Source: Erwinia_E haradaeae_G
GTDB lineage: Bacteria; Pseudomonadota; Gammaproteobacteria; Enterobacterales; Enterobacteriaceae
Length of the DNA stretch: 64,000 nucleotides
Direction of reading: 5' to 3'
Assembly (NCBI RefSeq): GCF_900698955.1
Contig: NZ_LR217720.1
Coordinates: 806,001-870,000 of the forward strand
Positions 51,926-62,065 of the stretch are shown in pieces. The notes beneath the pieces are model-generated. The model saw only the letters and a program-made list of their open reading frames with translations, was not told where the DNA came from and searched no databases. Position numbers and translations under genes: made by a program. Numbering within the stretch: position 1 is the stretch's first letter; the number at the start of each line of letters is the position of its first letter.

Positions 51926-52648
51926 AATAAACCTCGTCACACAATGGCAATTGTAGGCTAAAATTTTCTACGAAAGAAATCTATACTCCTATAATAAGCT
52001 TGACTAACTATCAAATAAACGATTTAGAGTACAGACCTGTAATACTACTAGTAATTATTACTATAATTACTACCTGTTGTATTTTCTGCCTATATAAGTG
52101 CAAATCAACCAACTTGATACATCTAACAAATTATCACTTACCGGTTAGTGTCTGATGCATTACTTAATAATGTTAATATTATTCACACATCTCTACACTA
52201 TATATAAATCTTATAACCAAAATATACATGAATCTAAACTATAAAAATATAAGCTTAATTATTAACTTTGAATTCATGATGAATACTTTTTACATAGCCA
52301 CGCTAATTTCCTACAAAAATACTATTATTTATATATACCATCGCCTAAAATCGATATCATATATATTCAATATGCAAGTTTATAAAATCTCAGAAATCTA
52401 TGTATTTCTATGAAAAAGTTTTTAAAGTGTACTATAACCCATACACTAAAAAGTTACACTAGATTACATCTAGTAATGTCAGCTTATCTTTTCATGCAAA
52501 CAGTAATCTTTAAATGATTTCACCTCCCTAACATAGGAATTACTGATGTATTGAATAGTAATATTACTGTATTTTATTATTTCACATTGACATACCATAA
52601 GTCTATCCATAGGCCAAAAGCCTGTATACTTTTATATGTTCCTATTCT
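51926..52648. other. Spacer between lolE and sufA
   Basis: About 720 bases. A short perfect inverted repeat, ACTAGAT-tac-ATCTAGT, lies near 52459-52475. The suf promoter should lie here, but no clear Fur or IscR site is visible. No gene is seen. Confidence 0.5.
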
Positions 52649-53899
52649 CTACTGGCGACTGAGAACCTGTGCAGGCTGGAGGCGACTAGCTTGTCTAGCC
52701 GGATACCAAGTGGCCATTAAGCTCAGAACCAAAGATGTGAGTAACACAACAGTTACATCCAACCAATGTAATTCTGAAGGTAAAAAATCAATAAAATAAA
52801 CTTCACCGGAAAGGAAACAAGATCCTGTAAATTTTTCTAGAATATGAACGATGGGAGTTATCTTCAAAGCTAATAACACACCCATGCTGACACCAATCAA
52901 ACTTCCCACTACCCCGCCGAGTAGTAATCCATACCAAATAAAAATAGATCGAATCAAACCATCACTGGCTCCGAGAGTGCGTAAAATAGCAATCTCGAAA
53001 CATTTATCCTTAATTGCCATCATTAGCGTAGACACAATGTTAAAACACGCAACACCAATAACTAAAACGATTGCTAAATATATAATAGTACGGATCATCT
53101 GTACATCATGGTACATATAGCCATAAGTACTTATCCAACTACGCAGATAGACATCAGCATTAATACTATCTCCAACCCTTTTCGCAAGAGATGCGACCTG
53201 AAAAGGATGGTAAGCCTTGATTGCAATACCTGTGATATTATCACCCATTCTCAATAATTTTTGAGCATCTATGATTGGAATATACGCTAAACTATGATCT
53301 CGTAGACCACCAAGATTGAGGATCCCTGTGACTTGAAGCCGTACATATTTCGGTTTTAATAATGTACGCTTACTTTGTCGGTCAGGTACGATCATTGTTA
53401 TCCAGTCGCCACGCTTTAAGTGTAAGCGGTCCGCTACCCCTTTTCCCATTAAGATTTGATGCCTGTCTGGCAAAAAATCTTTCCAATCACTTCCTTTAAC
53501 ATATGATGGTACTGCACTAATTCGGCTTTCCGGAAATGCATCCACCCCTCTTATCTGCAGTACTGCTAACTGATGACTACTGCTTTCCAGTAAACCAGTG
53601 AAATTAATATAAGGTGCAGCCGCAGCTACACCGGGTACCTTTTCTATCATAGGCAACGCAATCCGCCACTGCACCCAATTCTGATTTATATGTTCAATTT
53701 CACAATGAGGCACCACTGCCAGCACACGCTGATTAAGTTCGTGCTCAAAACCATTCATCGCACTAAGACTAATAATTAATACAGCAATACTAATAGAAAT
53801 ACCAAGAGTAGATATCACAGAAATAAGAGATAACATCCCTCCACGAGACCGCCCATAACTAAAACGAAAACCAAGAAAAAAAGAAAGTGCAGTACTCAT
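52649..53899 (-). CDS. lolE: Lipoprotein-releasing ABC transporter permease LolE
   Basis: Inner-membrane subunit that extracts outer-membrane lipoproteins and passes them to LolA. It has 416 residues (E. coli 414). One membrane segment lies near the N-terminus (about 23-46, ISVISTLGISISIAVLIISLSAMNG in two conserved pieces), then a large periplasmic domain, then three membrane segments after about residue 265. The TYGYMYHDVQMIR and ACFNIVSTLMMAIKDK stretches are LolE-type. The ATG overlaps the lolD stop in TGATG and follows AGGGG. Confidence 0.95.
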   Translation of the reverse strand: MSTALSFFLGFRFSYGRSRGGMLSLISVISTLGISISIAVLIISLSAMNGFEHELNQRVLAVVPHCEIEHINQNWVQWRIALPMIEKVPGVAAAAPYINFTGLLESSSHQLAVLQIRGVDAFPESRISAVPSYVKGSDWKDFLPDRHQILMGKGVADRLHLKRGDWITMIVPDRQSKRTLLKPKYVRLQVTGILNLGGLRDHSLAYIPIIDAQKLLRMGDNITGIAIKAYHPFQVASLAKRVGDSINADVYLRSWISTYGYMYHDVQMIRTIIYLAIVLVIGVACFNIVSTLMMAIKDKCFEIAILRTLGASDGLIRSIFIWYGLLLGGVVGSLIGVSMGVLLALKITPIVHILEKFTGSCFLSGEVYFIDFLPSELHWLDVTVVLLTSLVLSLMATWYPARQASRLQPAQVLSRQ

Positions 53900-54606
53900 C
53901 AACCCCTACCAACAAGCATGTCTTGGTCAATGATGCAACCATCTTGCATTTTAACTATTCTGTGTAAGCGACTTGCTAAATACAAATCATGTGTTACAAT
54001 CAAAAAAGCTGTACCGTGTGTTTTGTTAATTTGACTTAGTAAATGGATTATAGAATTAGTATTGCATACGTCAAGATTTCCCGTTGGCTCATCAGCTAAG
54101 ACTAGCTGCGGATTATTTACTAAAGCACGCGCAATAGCCACTCGCTGTCTTTCGCCACCAGATAACTGAGATGGGCGATAAGTCGCTCTTTTTTCTAAGC
54201 CAAGCAATGTAAGCACCTCCATAGATCTCGCTTTCGCGAAAATTGTAGAACATTTCGCGATAAGAAGTGGTATAGACACATTTTCTAACGCATTAAAATC
54301 TTGTAAAAGATGATGAAACTGATATACAAAGCCTAAGTCCCGATTGCGTAATATAGCTTTTTCTGTAGATGACATCATCTTCATAGACCGCCCCTTAAAT
54401 CGTATATCACCCTTTGTCGGCATATCTAGACCACCTAACAAATGTAGCAACGTACTTTTTCCTGACCCAGAGCTACCTGTAACCGCTATCATATCATGTA
54501 AGTGCACTATGAATGATATGTTGTGTAAAACATCAGTGTGGATACCACCTTCATTATAGCTTTTACATAAATTGTCACATTGCAACAATATTTGTTTATT
54601 CATAGC
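53899..54606 (-). CDS. lolD: Lipoprotein-releasing ABC transporter ATPase LolD
   Basis: ATPase of the LolCDE complex. It has 235 residues (E. coli 233) from the ATG giving MNKQILLQCDNLCKSY, preceded by AAGGCG. The Walker A is GSSGSGKST, the signature LSGGERQRVAIARAL, and the Walker B LVLADEPTGNLD. The LolD-specific loop FVYQFHHLLQDFNALEN is present. It overlaps the end of lolC by 11 bases and touches lolE, so the three are one translational unit. Confidence 0.98.
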   Translation of the reverse strand, partial: AMNKQILLQCDNLCKSYNEGGIHTDVLHNISFIVHLHDMIAVTGSSGSGKSTLLHLLGGLDMPTKGDIRFKGRSMKMMSSTEKAILRNRDLGFVYQFHHLLQDFNALENVSIPLLIAKCSTIFAKARSMEVLTLLGLEKRATYRPSQLSGGERQRVAIARALVNNPQLVLADEPTGNLDVCNTNSIIHLLSQINKTHGTAFLIVTHDLYLASRLHRIVKMQDGCIIDQDMLVGRG

Positions 54607-55801
54607 AAAGCGCCTTAGCAGGTTGAATGGTGGCAGCATAATAGGATGGATATAATACTGATATAAATGCTATCATAGTAGATGATAGGGCAATCATCAC
54701 CACTTGCGGCATTGATATGAATACTGGAAACAGAACTTCTTTATCGCACAGCCCTGCTATGATCATTATATCACCAATCTGACTAGATAATAATATTCCC
54801 AGAAAGGCTCCTAATATTGATCCCACTATACCAACAAGTGTACCCTGTATAACAAACATCAGCATGATTTGTCCACACCTCAACCCCTGGGTTTTTAAGA
54901 TTGCCACTTCTCCTTTCTTATCCATAATAAGAAGACAAAGAGAAGTAACAATATTAAAAACAGCTATCATAATAATGAGGCTAACTAACAACCCCATAAT
55001 ATTTTTTTCTATTTTAACAGCCTGAAATAAGGCTCCTTTACTTTCACGCCAATCATGCCAAACTAACTGATGAGGTAAAGCTGTTTTCTTTATAGAGGCC
55101 ACTTCTAGTGGTTTATTGAGCCAAAGACGCCAACCAGTAATATGACCGTTAGGATAACGCATCAGACGTGATGCATCCTGTTCATTGACAAGGATCTGAT
55201 AATTATCAACATCACTATTAGTATAAAAAGTTCCTATTACATGAAAGACTCTCTGACTTGGTATGCGCCCTAAAGGTGTCCACCAACTACTTGTTGGTAC
55301 CAGCAAGCGTACTGTTGAATGAGGTTTTAAGCTAAGATAATCGGCTAATCGAGCCCCAATAATCATATTATATTCACCATTTCTTAGCTCTTTTTTCTGT
55401 TCCTGCGCCAAGTAAGGCAGAAGAGATTCGTTATCATGAGTATTGATACCTAGCAATAAACCAACAGCCATACCACGAGCGCTATGCAGGATTACCTCGC
55501 TCGTAGTAAGAGGTTGCACACGACTCACGCCCTTAAAGCGCAAACTACTTCCAAGAAATGTGTGCGGATCAATAGAACCAAGTTTACTTGTAATCAATAC
55601 CTGTGGTATAAGTCCTAGTGTTTTTTGTTCTAATTGCTGTTCTACACCATTCATCACTGATAAAACAGTCACCAGAACCGCCACCCCTATAGTAAGACCT
55701 ACAACTGAAAGCCAAGATATAAAATATCCAAAACCATTCGATCCAGATCCCAGACCGTGCATATAACGTAAACTGATAAATAAGAGTAGAGGTTGATACA
55801 T
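54596..55801 (-). CDS. lolC: Lipoprotein-releasing ABC transporter permease LolC
   Basis: Permease partner of LolE; in E. coli its periplasmic hook recruits LolA. It has 401 residues (E. coli 399) from the ATG aligned with MYQPVALFIGLRYMRG. Two ATGs 9 and 12 bases upstream are alternatives. RIPSQRVFHVIGTF, DASRLMRYPNGHITGWRLWL and KIEKNIMGLLVSLI are typical. Both LolC and LolE are kept, not fused into a single LolF. This implies that several outer-membrane lipoproteins are still sorted. Confidence 0.96.
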   Translation of the reverse strand: MYQPLLLFISLRYMHGLGSGSNGFGYFISWLSVVGLTIGVAVLVTVLSVMNGVEQQLEQKTLGLIPQVLITSKLGSIDPHTFLGSSLRFKGVSRVQPLTTSEVILHSARGMAVGLLLGINTHDNESLLPYLAQEQKKELRNGEYNMIIGARLADYLSLKPHSTVRLLVPTSSWWTPLGRIPSQRVFHVIGTFYTNSDVDNYQILVNEQDASRLMRYPNGHITGWRLWLNKPLEVASIKKTALPHQLVWHDWRESKGALFQAVKIEKNIMGLLVSLIIMIAVFNIVTSLCLLIMDKKGEVAILKTQGLRCGQIMLMFVIQGTLVGIVGSILGAFLGILLSSQIGDIMIIAGLCDKEVLFPVFISMPQVVMIALSSTMIAFISVLYPSYYAATIQPAKALCYE

Positions 55802-57127
55802 GAGATTCATCATTAATGAGTATAGTACGGCATGAATAAAACATAATGTAAGAGTATTGCGTGTTGCTCGGTTAGAAATAACTACGTCCTGAACGCAAAA
55901 AATTACAATAGCAACTACTATGATTCTCTTGGTTAAACTACGTTACGCCAAACAACTGCTGCTATTTTATATAATCTGCACACATAATGCCATGATATAA
56001 TACATATATCCTACCATCATACTATATATGCTCTATGATATTGCTAAATATGACGAGTGTAAATTTAATAAATGTAAGTTCTATTGACTATAATCATGAT
56101 GATTTTGATTAATTCCTAATATTACTCCCACACTCAATATCTCAGATATCTTCTCGATACCACTGCCAATATTTTCCCAACATGACTTAAAAAGTATTTT
56201 TAATAATGTTCCTGGTATAATGTATTTCTAATACATATGGCATACGTATACATTAGACCACCTTGTATAACTCTTTTCTTCGAAATCCATACAACCCCAT
56301 TCTTGATCTTTTCTTATGTTATCTGCATCATGACAATCAATAGAGCTAAAATATCTAGTGATCATGCATCATATTCTATGCAACATAATCTTATTATAAG
56401 GTGTATTTATTGCCATGATATTATTCATTACATATCTCAATATATACGCGCAAAATAAATAATTAAAATACATAGATATGACGAAACGACTAATAATATT
56501 TCACATATGTGCAGTCAGCGCTTCTCCTATCAACAAACTCTGCCCCTGCTGCAGTAGCTATTCACAGGCACATCTTTAATATTTTTATGTTGTGAGATAT
56601 GTGTTTGGTGTACTAAAATATGATTTCTTCACATTCTATTTAGATACTGAGGTCAGAGAAATATGTATGATTAGTGATAATGATATTTTTACATGTTATA
56701 TATATCTCAAATCTTTACAATCATTACATATAAATTACATGCATGCTCTAAACTAACAGTCAGAAACATTACAAAATCAAAAACATGTTATGTAGCTTTT
56801 ATAACTATTAATTACAGAAAATATAACACTCGATCCATTACTACAAGGTATGAATTATGCATAGATATTCTTCAATATAATGCGAGATCTTTATTCCTTT
56901 TGAAAAATGACTTGCGATTCATCAGCGGATATGTGATAAATATCCTAGTAAAATGAGATACAGCTCTTTGTATGAGTGGCATCTTCAGTAAAGAAGATCT
57001 GAGTAAAGACGTTGACGTTGCATACCGCTTCCTTGCCGAGCTTTAATTAATGCCTCATGCAGTAATGTTTCTTGTTTTTCTGAACGTCAAGCCTACGGGC
57101 GAATTATCTCTTTAAGGAATGTGTAAA
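55802..57127. other. 1.3-kb spacer with repeat copy A and the cspC leader
   Basis: The first part is featureless AT-rich DNA. Copy A of an inverted repeat occupies 56587-56685. The last 110 bases are the cspC leader: TTGCAT (57018-57023) and TTTAAT (57042-57047) are a possible weak promoter with 18-base spacing, and TTTAAGGA gives the ribosome-binding site. Confidence 0.5.
56587..56685 (+). repeat. Inverted repeat flanking cspC, copy A
   Basis: About 99 bases match the reverse complement of 57648-57747 with only about eight differences, including a fully identical run of some 60 bases around ATTCTATTTAGATACTGAGG. Read on the plus strand in the frame that corresponds to copy B, it translates to VFGVLKYDFFTFYLDTEVRE with four differing residues nearby. 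The frame is open from 56580 to 56757 but has no start codon before the repeat. Confidence 0.9.
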
Positions 57128-57337
57128 ATGGCAAAGATTAAAGGTCAGGTTAAGTGGTTTAACGAATCTAAAGGTTTTGGTTTTATTACTCCTGCAGATG
57201 GTAGTAAAGATGTATTTGTGCATTTCTCTGCTATTCAGGGTAATGGGTTTAAAACACTTGCTGAAGGTCAGAACGTGGAGTTCGAAATCCAGGATGGACA
57301 GAAAGGTCCTGCTGCAGTGAATGTCAGTGCGATCTAA
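57128..57337 (+). CDS. cspC: Cold-shock-family RNA chaperone CspC
   Basis: Small single-domain RNA/DNA-binding protein that destabilises RNA hairpins and stabilises some mRNAs. It has 69 residues starting MAKIKGQVKWFNESKGFGFI, and by my recollection differs from E. coli CspC at one position only (Thr to Ser near the C-terminus). RNP1 (KGFGFI) and RNP2 (VFVHFS) are intact. A long untranslated leader and AAGGA precede the ATG. The DNA is much richer in GC than its surroundings. A GNRA hairpin follows the gene. Confidence 0.97.
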   Translation: MAKIKGQVKWFNESKGFGFITPADGSKDVFVHFSAIQGNGFKTLAEGQNVEFEIQDGQKGPAAVNVSAI

Positions 57338-57403
57338 TATTGTACCCATCCTGTTATGGATGTTCTTCTTGTAATCTAGACTACAATCTGAATACTACCT
57401 CTA

Positions 57404-57425
57404 GCTCCGTCAGCAATGACGGGGC
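57404..57425 (+). terminator. GNRA-loop hairpin downstream of cspC
   Basis: GCTCCGTCA (57404-57412) pairs with TGACGGGGC (57417-57425) around a GCAA tetraloop; one pair is U-G. An outer ACCTC/GAGGT match (57397-57401 and 57434-57438) could extend it. There is no T-tract, so it may be an mRNA 3' stabiliser or a factor-dependent end and not a simple terminator. Confidence 0.5.
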
Positions 57426-57538
57426 GACTACTTGAGGTGTATCTCATATCATTTAAGGGACACTCATGATGAGTCGTGTAGTACGTTAAAAATAATAAAT
57501 AGTACAGAGTACATTGCAAATATATGTCTCACAAAAGG

Positions 57539-57760
57539 CTATATTTTAATTTTTTGAAGAATGTCATTCACGTATGGTTGATGCGCATTGATTCGTCCAT
57601 GGTTAACCCTCTGAAATTTATAGTATATTTTAAGATCCCATACAGGCATGTCATGATCACTAATCATACATATTTCTCTGACCTCAGTATCTAAATAGAA
57701 TGTGAAGAAATCATATTTGAGTACACCAAACACACACTTCACAACATCAGAATGTTCCAA
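57539..57760 (-). pseudogene. Short open frame carrying repeat copy B, possible gene remnant
   Basis: An open frame of about 73 codons with only a TTG as potential start. The translation (VFGVLKYDFFTFYLDTEVRE, then HDMPVWDLKIYYKFQRVNHG and INAHQPYVNDILQKIKI) looks like the soluble C-terminal part of a real protein, more so than other spacer frames here. Just upstream, in another frame, lies a hydrophobic stretch (MLAVCCYLLCELLYSI), so it may be a frameshifted membrane protein. I do not recognise the family. Confidence 0.35.
57648..57747 (-). repeat. Inverted repeat flanking cspC, copy B
   Basis: About 100 bases forming an inverted pair with 56587-56685. The two arms are 962 bases apart and enclose cspC. 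Most differences between the arms lie at the ends. Near-identity suggests a recent duplication or gene conversion between the copies. Confidence 0.9.
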
Positions 57761-60639
57761 GTGGTTCTACCATAATGGAATAGAGTAACTCACACAGCAA
57801 ATAGCAACAAACTGCCAGCATAATATATTTTTTATTGAATGATCATTATCTTATATCCCTGCATATATTTAAAGCTCTTGACTCCATCAAATATACGAAT
57901 GGAGATATTAAGACACTACGTATAAGATACAATAGATCTGATAATCTATACTATGATATATGAGTAACAATTGCACAGCAGTATGTTAGCGGCCACTGTG
58001 ATCTCAGTTTTCAGATATTCCTCTGGTATCTTTGCAATCAGATAGAAATCTATTATTTTAAGAAAAGTATTTATATCACATACTTAAAACGCTTAATCAC
58101 CAATAATATACTCAACAACAAAAAATATATCGCATAATATAGTCAGTATTCTGTTGGTGTAAGTTTTACACGCTCAAAATACCTTACAATATTCACGCCA
58201 CATACTTTTCATAGTTCATCTTTATAGTACTGCAATCTACCCGATGACTGAAATGGATAACAATACAATGATAACGCGTCTAGTCAAAACTAGAAAATCA
58301 TCCTAATATTTATATTATAGGATCTCCTTAGGATGTTTTTATGACTGAAAAATAAATTATAATGATACATTCATACACACCTACTCTTTAGTTGGACATG
58401 TTGCACACACAGTAAAAATGAATCGTATTAATAATATATAAAACAATCTGATGCTTTTACTGGGAAAATAACACGAGATATTATACTACAATCTTAGCAA
58501 AATTGGACCACATTAGAATCAGTTTTGCATGTATATGGACATACGACGCATGCTATCGTCACTACATATACACTAGATTTTAATAGTCGTACGTTCGAAA
58601 TACTTAGTACAAGAGTAATTAGACGACACCCCGCACAGATGATATTTAAACTATTCATACTCACATACGTTTTTATTTCACTTATATAAAATTAAAATAT
58701 AGTTTCGTACTTTTACTGTATCTTATATCTAACGTCTTAGTCTATAACTGTATCACCACTGTTCGTACAGTATTTTTACTACACCACGCTACACCGCAGT
58801 TAATCTTGTGGTGTAAGTGCATATCCAGTGAACAATGATGTGATAACTACTTTTTAATTCAAAACACATACAAAACCATCCACGTAAAATGGACAGGTAA
58901 TTTTTTGGTGATCTGAATGTCGGTATACTTAAAAAGTCTGCAATTTACACACACAAGTTTCATATCAATTTTTTGTAATAGAACGTTCCCTTTTATCCCA
59001 AAATATCCTCATTGTAAAAAACCTAAGCGTTCAATATGGAGTGCTTCTGAATATTGCATACAACTCTATAATCGTAACCCTTATTTTTTTTATTTGATCA
59101 TCATTTATTATTATTCTAGCGGGTGATTTTAACTTTACACTATAAGGATGTATCCAGTCAGTTTATAATCTTTATAATTCCTCTTATGTAGTAGACATCA
59201 AACTACACAACGTGTAAAACAGCCTAGAAATAATACTTCATGATGATCTGTGTTATCACATCATACAAGATTGTCAAGATTATATCTTACTATAGAATAT
59301 CTAGAGAACTAGAGTCACTACATGAAAATAGAATATGATGTTTTATTGGATAGACCTTGCAGTATTTTTAAGAAAGTGATACCGGAACGTACTCAACATA
59401 TATTATTATTTAGCATTCATATCATTACCATAACCTAGTAGTACATACCAGTCCATACGAATAAAGCACTACACAATCCAAATATTATGACCTGGATGCA
59501 CAGAAAAACTATATAGTTCAGTAATATCTATACTACGAACAATTATCGTGAACTCAAAAACCCCTACTTGAACAGTACAAGATATATCTATATCATTCAG
59601 AGCCTCTTCTAGAATATTACACCGCAGAAAGAAACGCATCAATGCTTTATCTCTTCTCTCAATACTATTTAATACCCTTTCATAACACTATTAAAATAGC
59701 TAAAGAAATATAAAATTGTAAAAATCATAGGTTATGAATATAGTTACCTACTCACGTATTTCGCCTAAACATAATGACGAAGTATACATGTTAGGTTGGC
59801 TTCTTAGCCTAATATATTCTTATACAATAGTATTTTAACGGAGAAACCTATGTTCTGAACGCTTTAACGCGTGAAACTACTACTTATCCATGATATTACT
59901 ATATCAAAACTAGAAAAATAAAATTTTCCTATAATATCAAACACGCCTAAATGAATCTTACAAGATTTTGAGTCTATAACATTCAAGAGCATCAAACTAC
60001 TAAAAAACATCTTCAGGTAAGGTACTTACTAACATTGTAAAAATGCAATTACTTAAAAATAACTACATAACTACGATAAAAAAGATATGATTTTTGTCAT
60101 AAATATGTTAAGAGCGTATAGATTATAAAATTTTAAAACCAGATTGATAGTAATCACTGAATGATCAATGACCTTCTCCTTTATGCTGGGATTGAATGCA
60201 TAAAAATATTTAGGTTTAGAGCGGGTGTTTTAACATAAAAAACTACTTATGAGACTTGGAGACAACATCGCAAATATGTTATACTGAAAGATCAAAACCT
60301 ATAAAAGAACAGCATAAAATACTATTTTACTTAATCACGTTAAATTGTTGATCGAAATATCGCGACAAATTCTGTACCGAACGGTACTAGTTATACATTG
60401 TAATAAGTTAGTACTAGACAAGAAATAATCTTTTCTATTTGTCTTCGGTATATATCTGTAAATCATAGGGCAACATCATCATGCATCCTTAACCTATACA
60501 TCTATAATAGATTGCATCATCTACATAGAGTATTTGCTAACGCAAGGCACACCCTTATTTTCTTCTTAATTCTACGCAAGAATTATGCTGTCAGCATATA
60601 GTGATAGATAATCAAACATTATAAAAGCGATCTAAAATT
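57761..60639. other. 2.9-kb gene desert
   Basis: The longest gene-free stretch in the window. Reading frames of 60-70 codons occur (58498-58689 and 58917-59126) but lack starts or recognisable features. A small perfect inverted repeat, GTACCG-AA-CGGTAC, is at about 60374-60387. No tRNA, rRNA, insertion sequence or origin-like array is seen. Confidence 0.55.
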
Positions 60640-61905
60640 ATGAAAAAAACACAGAGCAGATATATTCCAGATAGTCTCGTAACACAAATTATACTTAGCC
60701 TGGTATCTGGAATAGCTTTTGCTTATGTATCACAGAGATATGCTATAGAAGCCGGCATTCTTGGAGAATTATTTATTAATGCATTAAAAGCCATCGCCCC
60801 TCTATTAGTTCTCATCCTGATACTGACATCTATTTCTAGCTATCACCAAGGACAAAAACATACCATTCGCCGTATTATTATACTTTATTTACTCAGCACG
60901 TTTAGCGCCTCCATATTAGCATTGATTGCTAGCTATCTTATACCACAACATCTGACATTAAACACATCTCTTCTCGGTGTTACAGTCTCACCTTCTAGCA
61001 TATTAGAAGTGCTAAATGGTTTTCTAATGAGTATGGTCACTAACCCTATTGAAGCATTAATGCAAGCTAACTATATCAGTCTTCTACTCTGGGGTATAGG
61101 ATTAGGTTTTGCCTTTCGAAACAGTAGTCATCCTACACATATGGTACTTAATGATATCTCTAGTGCAATAACAAAAATAGTCCGTGTTGTGATGAAATGC
61201 GCACCAATTGGTATTTTTGGATTAGTCTCGTCTACTTTGGCGTCTACTGGATTTGATGTACTATGGCAGTATACACACCTTCTCGGCTTACTGCTTGGCT
61301 GTATGCTTCTTATAATATTTCTCTTTAATCCTTTTTTAGTCTGGTGGTATATTCGTCGTAATCCATATCCACTAGTATTTACATGTTTACGTGAAAGTGG
61401 TATTACTGCTTTTTTTACCCGTAGTTCCGCCGCTAATATTCCAGTAAATATGGCTTTAGCAAAAAAACTAGGTTTAAACCCTGATACTTATACAGTATCC
61501 ATCCCAATTGGGGCTAACATTAGCATGGCAGGTGCATCTATTACTATTACAGTACTTACTTTAGCGACCATGCATACCTTAAATATCAATTTAAATATAT
61601 CTACAGCGATCTTACTGAGCATTGTCGCCTCTATCTGCGCTTGTGGGGCCTCCGGTATAGCTGGGGGCTCACTGCTTTTGATGCCAGTAGTCTGTCATAT
61701 ATTTGGTATTCCAGATGAAATTGCTATGCAAGTAGTCGGGATTGGTTTTATTATTAATATCTTGCAAGATTCAGCTGAAACTGCGCTTAACTCATCAACA
61801 GATATCTTGTTCACCGCAGCGGTATGCATGTCTTCTCAATATCAACCTACAGAAAAAGCAGAGTATCTTAGAGATATACCTATATTTATAGATAAAAAAC
61901 CTTGA
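60640..61905 (+). CDS. sstT: Sodium:serine/threonine symporter SstT
   Basis: Inner-membrane transporter of the dicarboxylate/amino acid:cation symporter family that imports serine and threonine with sodium. It has 421 residues (E. coli 414). About eight to ten hydrophobic segments are spread over the length. Family motifs FTRSSAANIPVNMALAKKLGL, SIPIGANISMAGA and ASICACGASGIAGGSLLL form the re-entrant loops and substrate site, and QDSAETALNSSTD is near the end. A host-fed symbiont could use it to import serine for GlyA (inference). Its stop codon abuts a strong hairpin. Confidence 0.96.
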   Translation: MKKTQSRYIPDSLVTQIILSLVSGIAFAYVSQRYAIEAGILGELFINALKAIAPLLVLILILTSISSYHQGQKHTIRRIIILYLLSTFSASILALIASYLIPQHLTLNTSLLGVTVSPSSILEVLNGFLMSMVTNPIEALMQANYISLLLWGIGLGFAFRNSSHPTHMVLNDISSAITKIVRVVMKCAPIGIFGLVSSTLASTGFDVLWQYTHLLGLLLGCMLLIIFLFNPFLVWWYIRRNPYPLVFTCLRESGITAFFTRSSAANIPVNMALAKKLGLNPDTYTVSIPIGANISMAGASITITVLTLATMHTLNINLNISTAILLSIVASICACGASGIAGGSLLLMPVVCHIFGIPDEIAMQVVGIGFIINILQDSAETALNSSTDILFTAAVCMSSQYQPTEKAEYLRDIPIFIDKKP

Positions 61906-61937
61906 TAATACCACTTGCTAAGCAGCAAGTGGTATTA
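61906..61937. terminator. Hairpin between convergent sstT and mdlB
   Basis: TAATACCACTTGCT (61906-61919) and AGCAAGTGGTATTA (61924-61937) form a perfect 14-bp stem with loop AAGC directly after the sstT stop codon. On the minus strand a T6 run follows six bases after the stem. It probably ends both transcripts, more clearly that of mdlB. Confidence 0.7.
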
Positions 61938-62065
61938 AAATAAAAAATTCAAACAAAAACTGATGCCTAATGCTCATCTCAGTTATGCTTCTTAGTATTA
62001 TCACCTAATCTTTACTTTATATTTGTCTTTGCGTATAAAAATCGCCGATGATGATCATGTCTCTC

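Noticed and set aside
58498..58689. 63-codon open stretch (NWTTLESVLHVYGHTTH onward)
   Set aside because: Has no usable start codon and no resemblance I could name; too weak to list as a gene remnant.
58917..59126. 69-codon plus-strand reading frame in the 2.9-kb desert
   Set aside because: No ribosome-binding site, no recognisable motif, and hydrophobic/aromatic composition typical of AT-rich noise.
60374..60387. Inverted repeat GTACCG-AA-CGGTAC
   Set aside because: Only 6 bp per arm and no context linking it to a promoter or gene; expected occasionally by chance.
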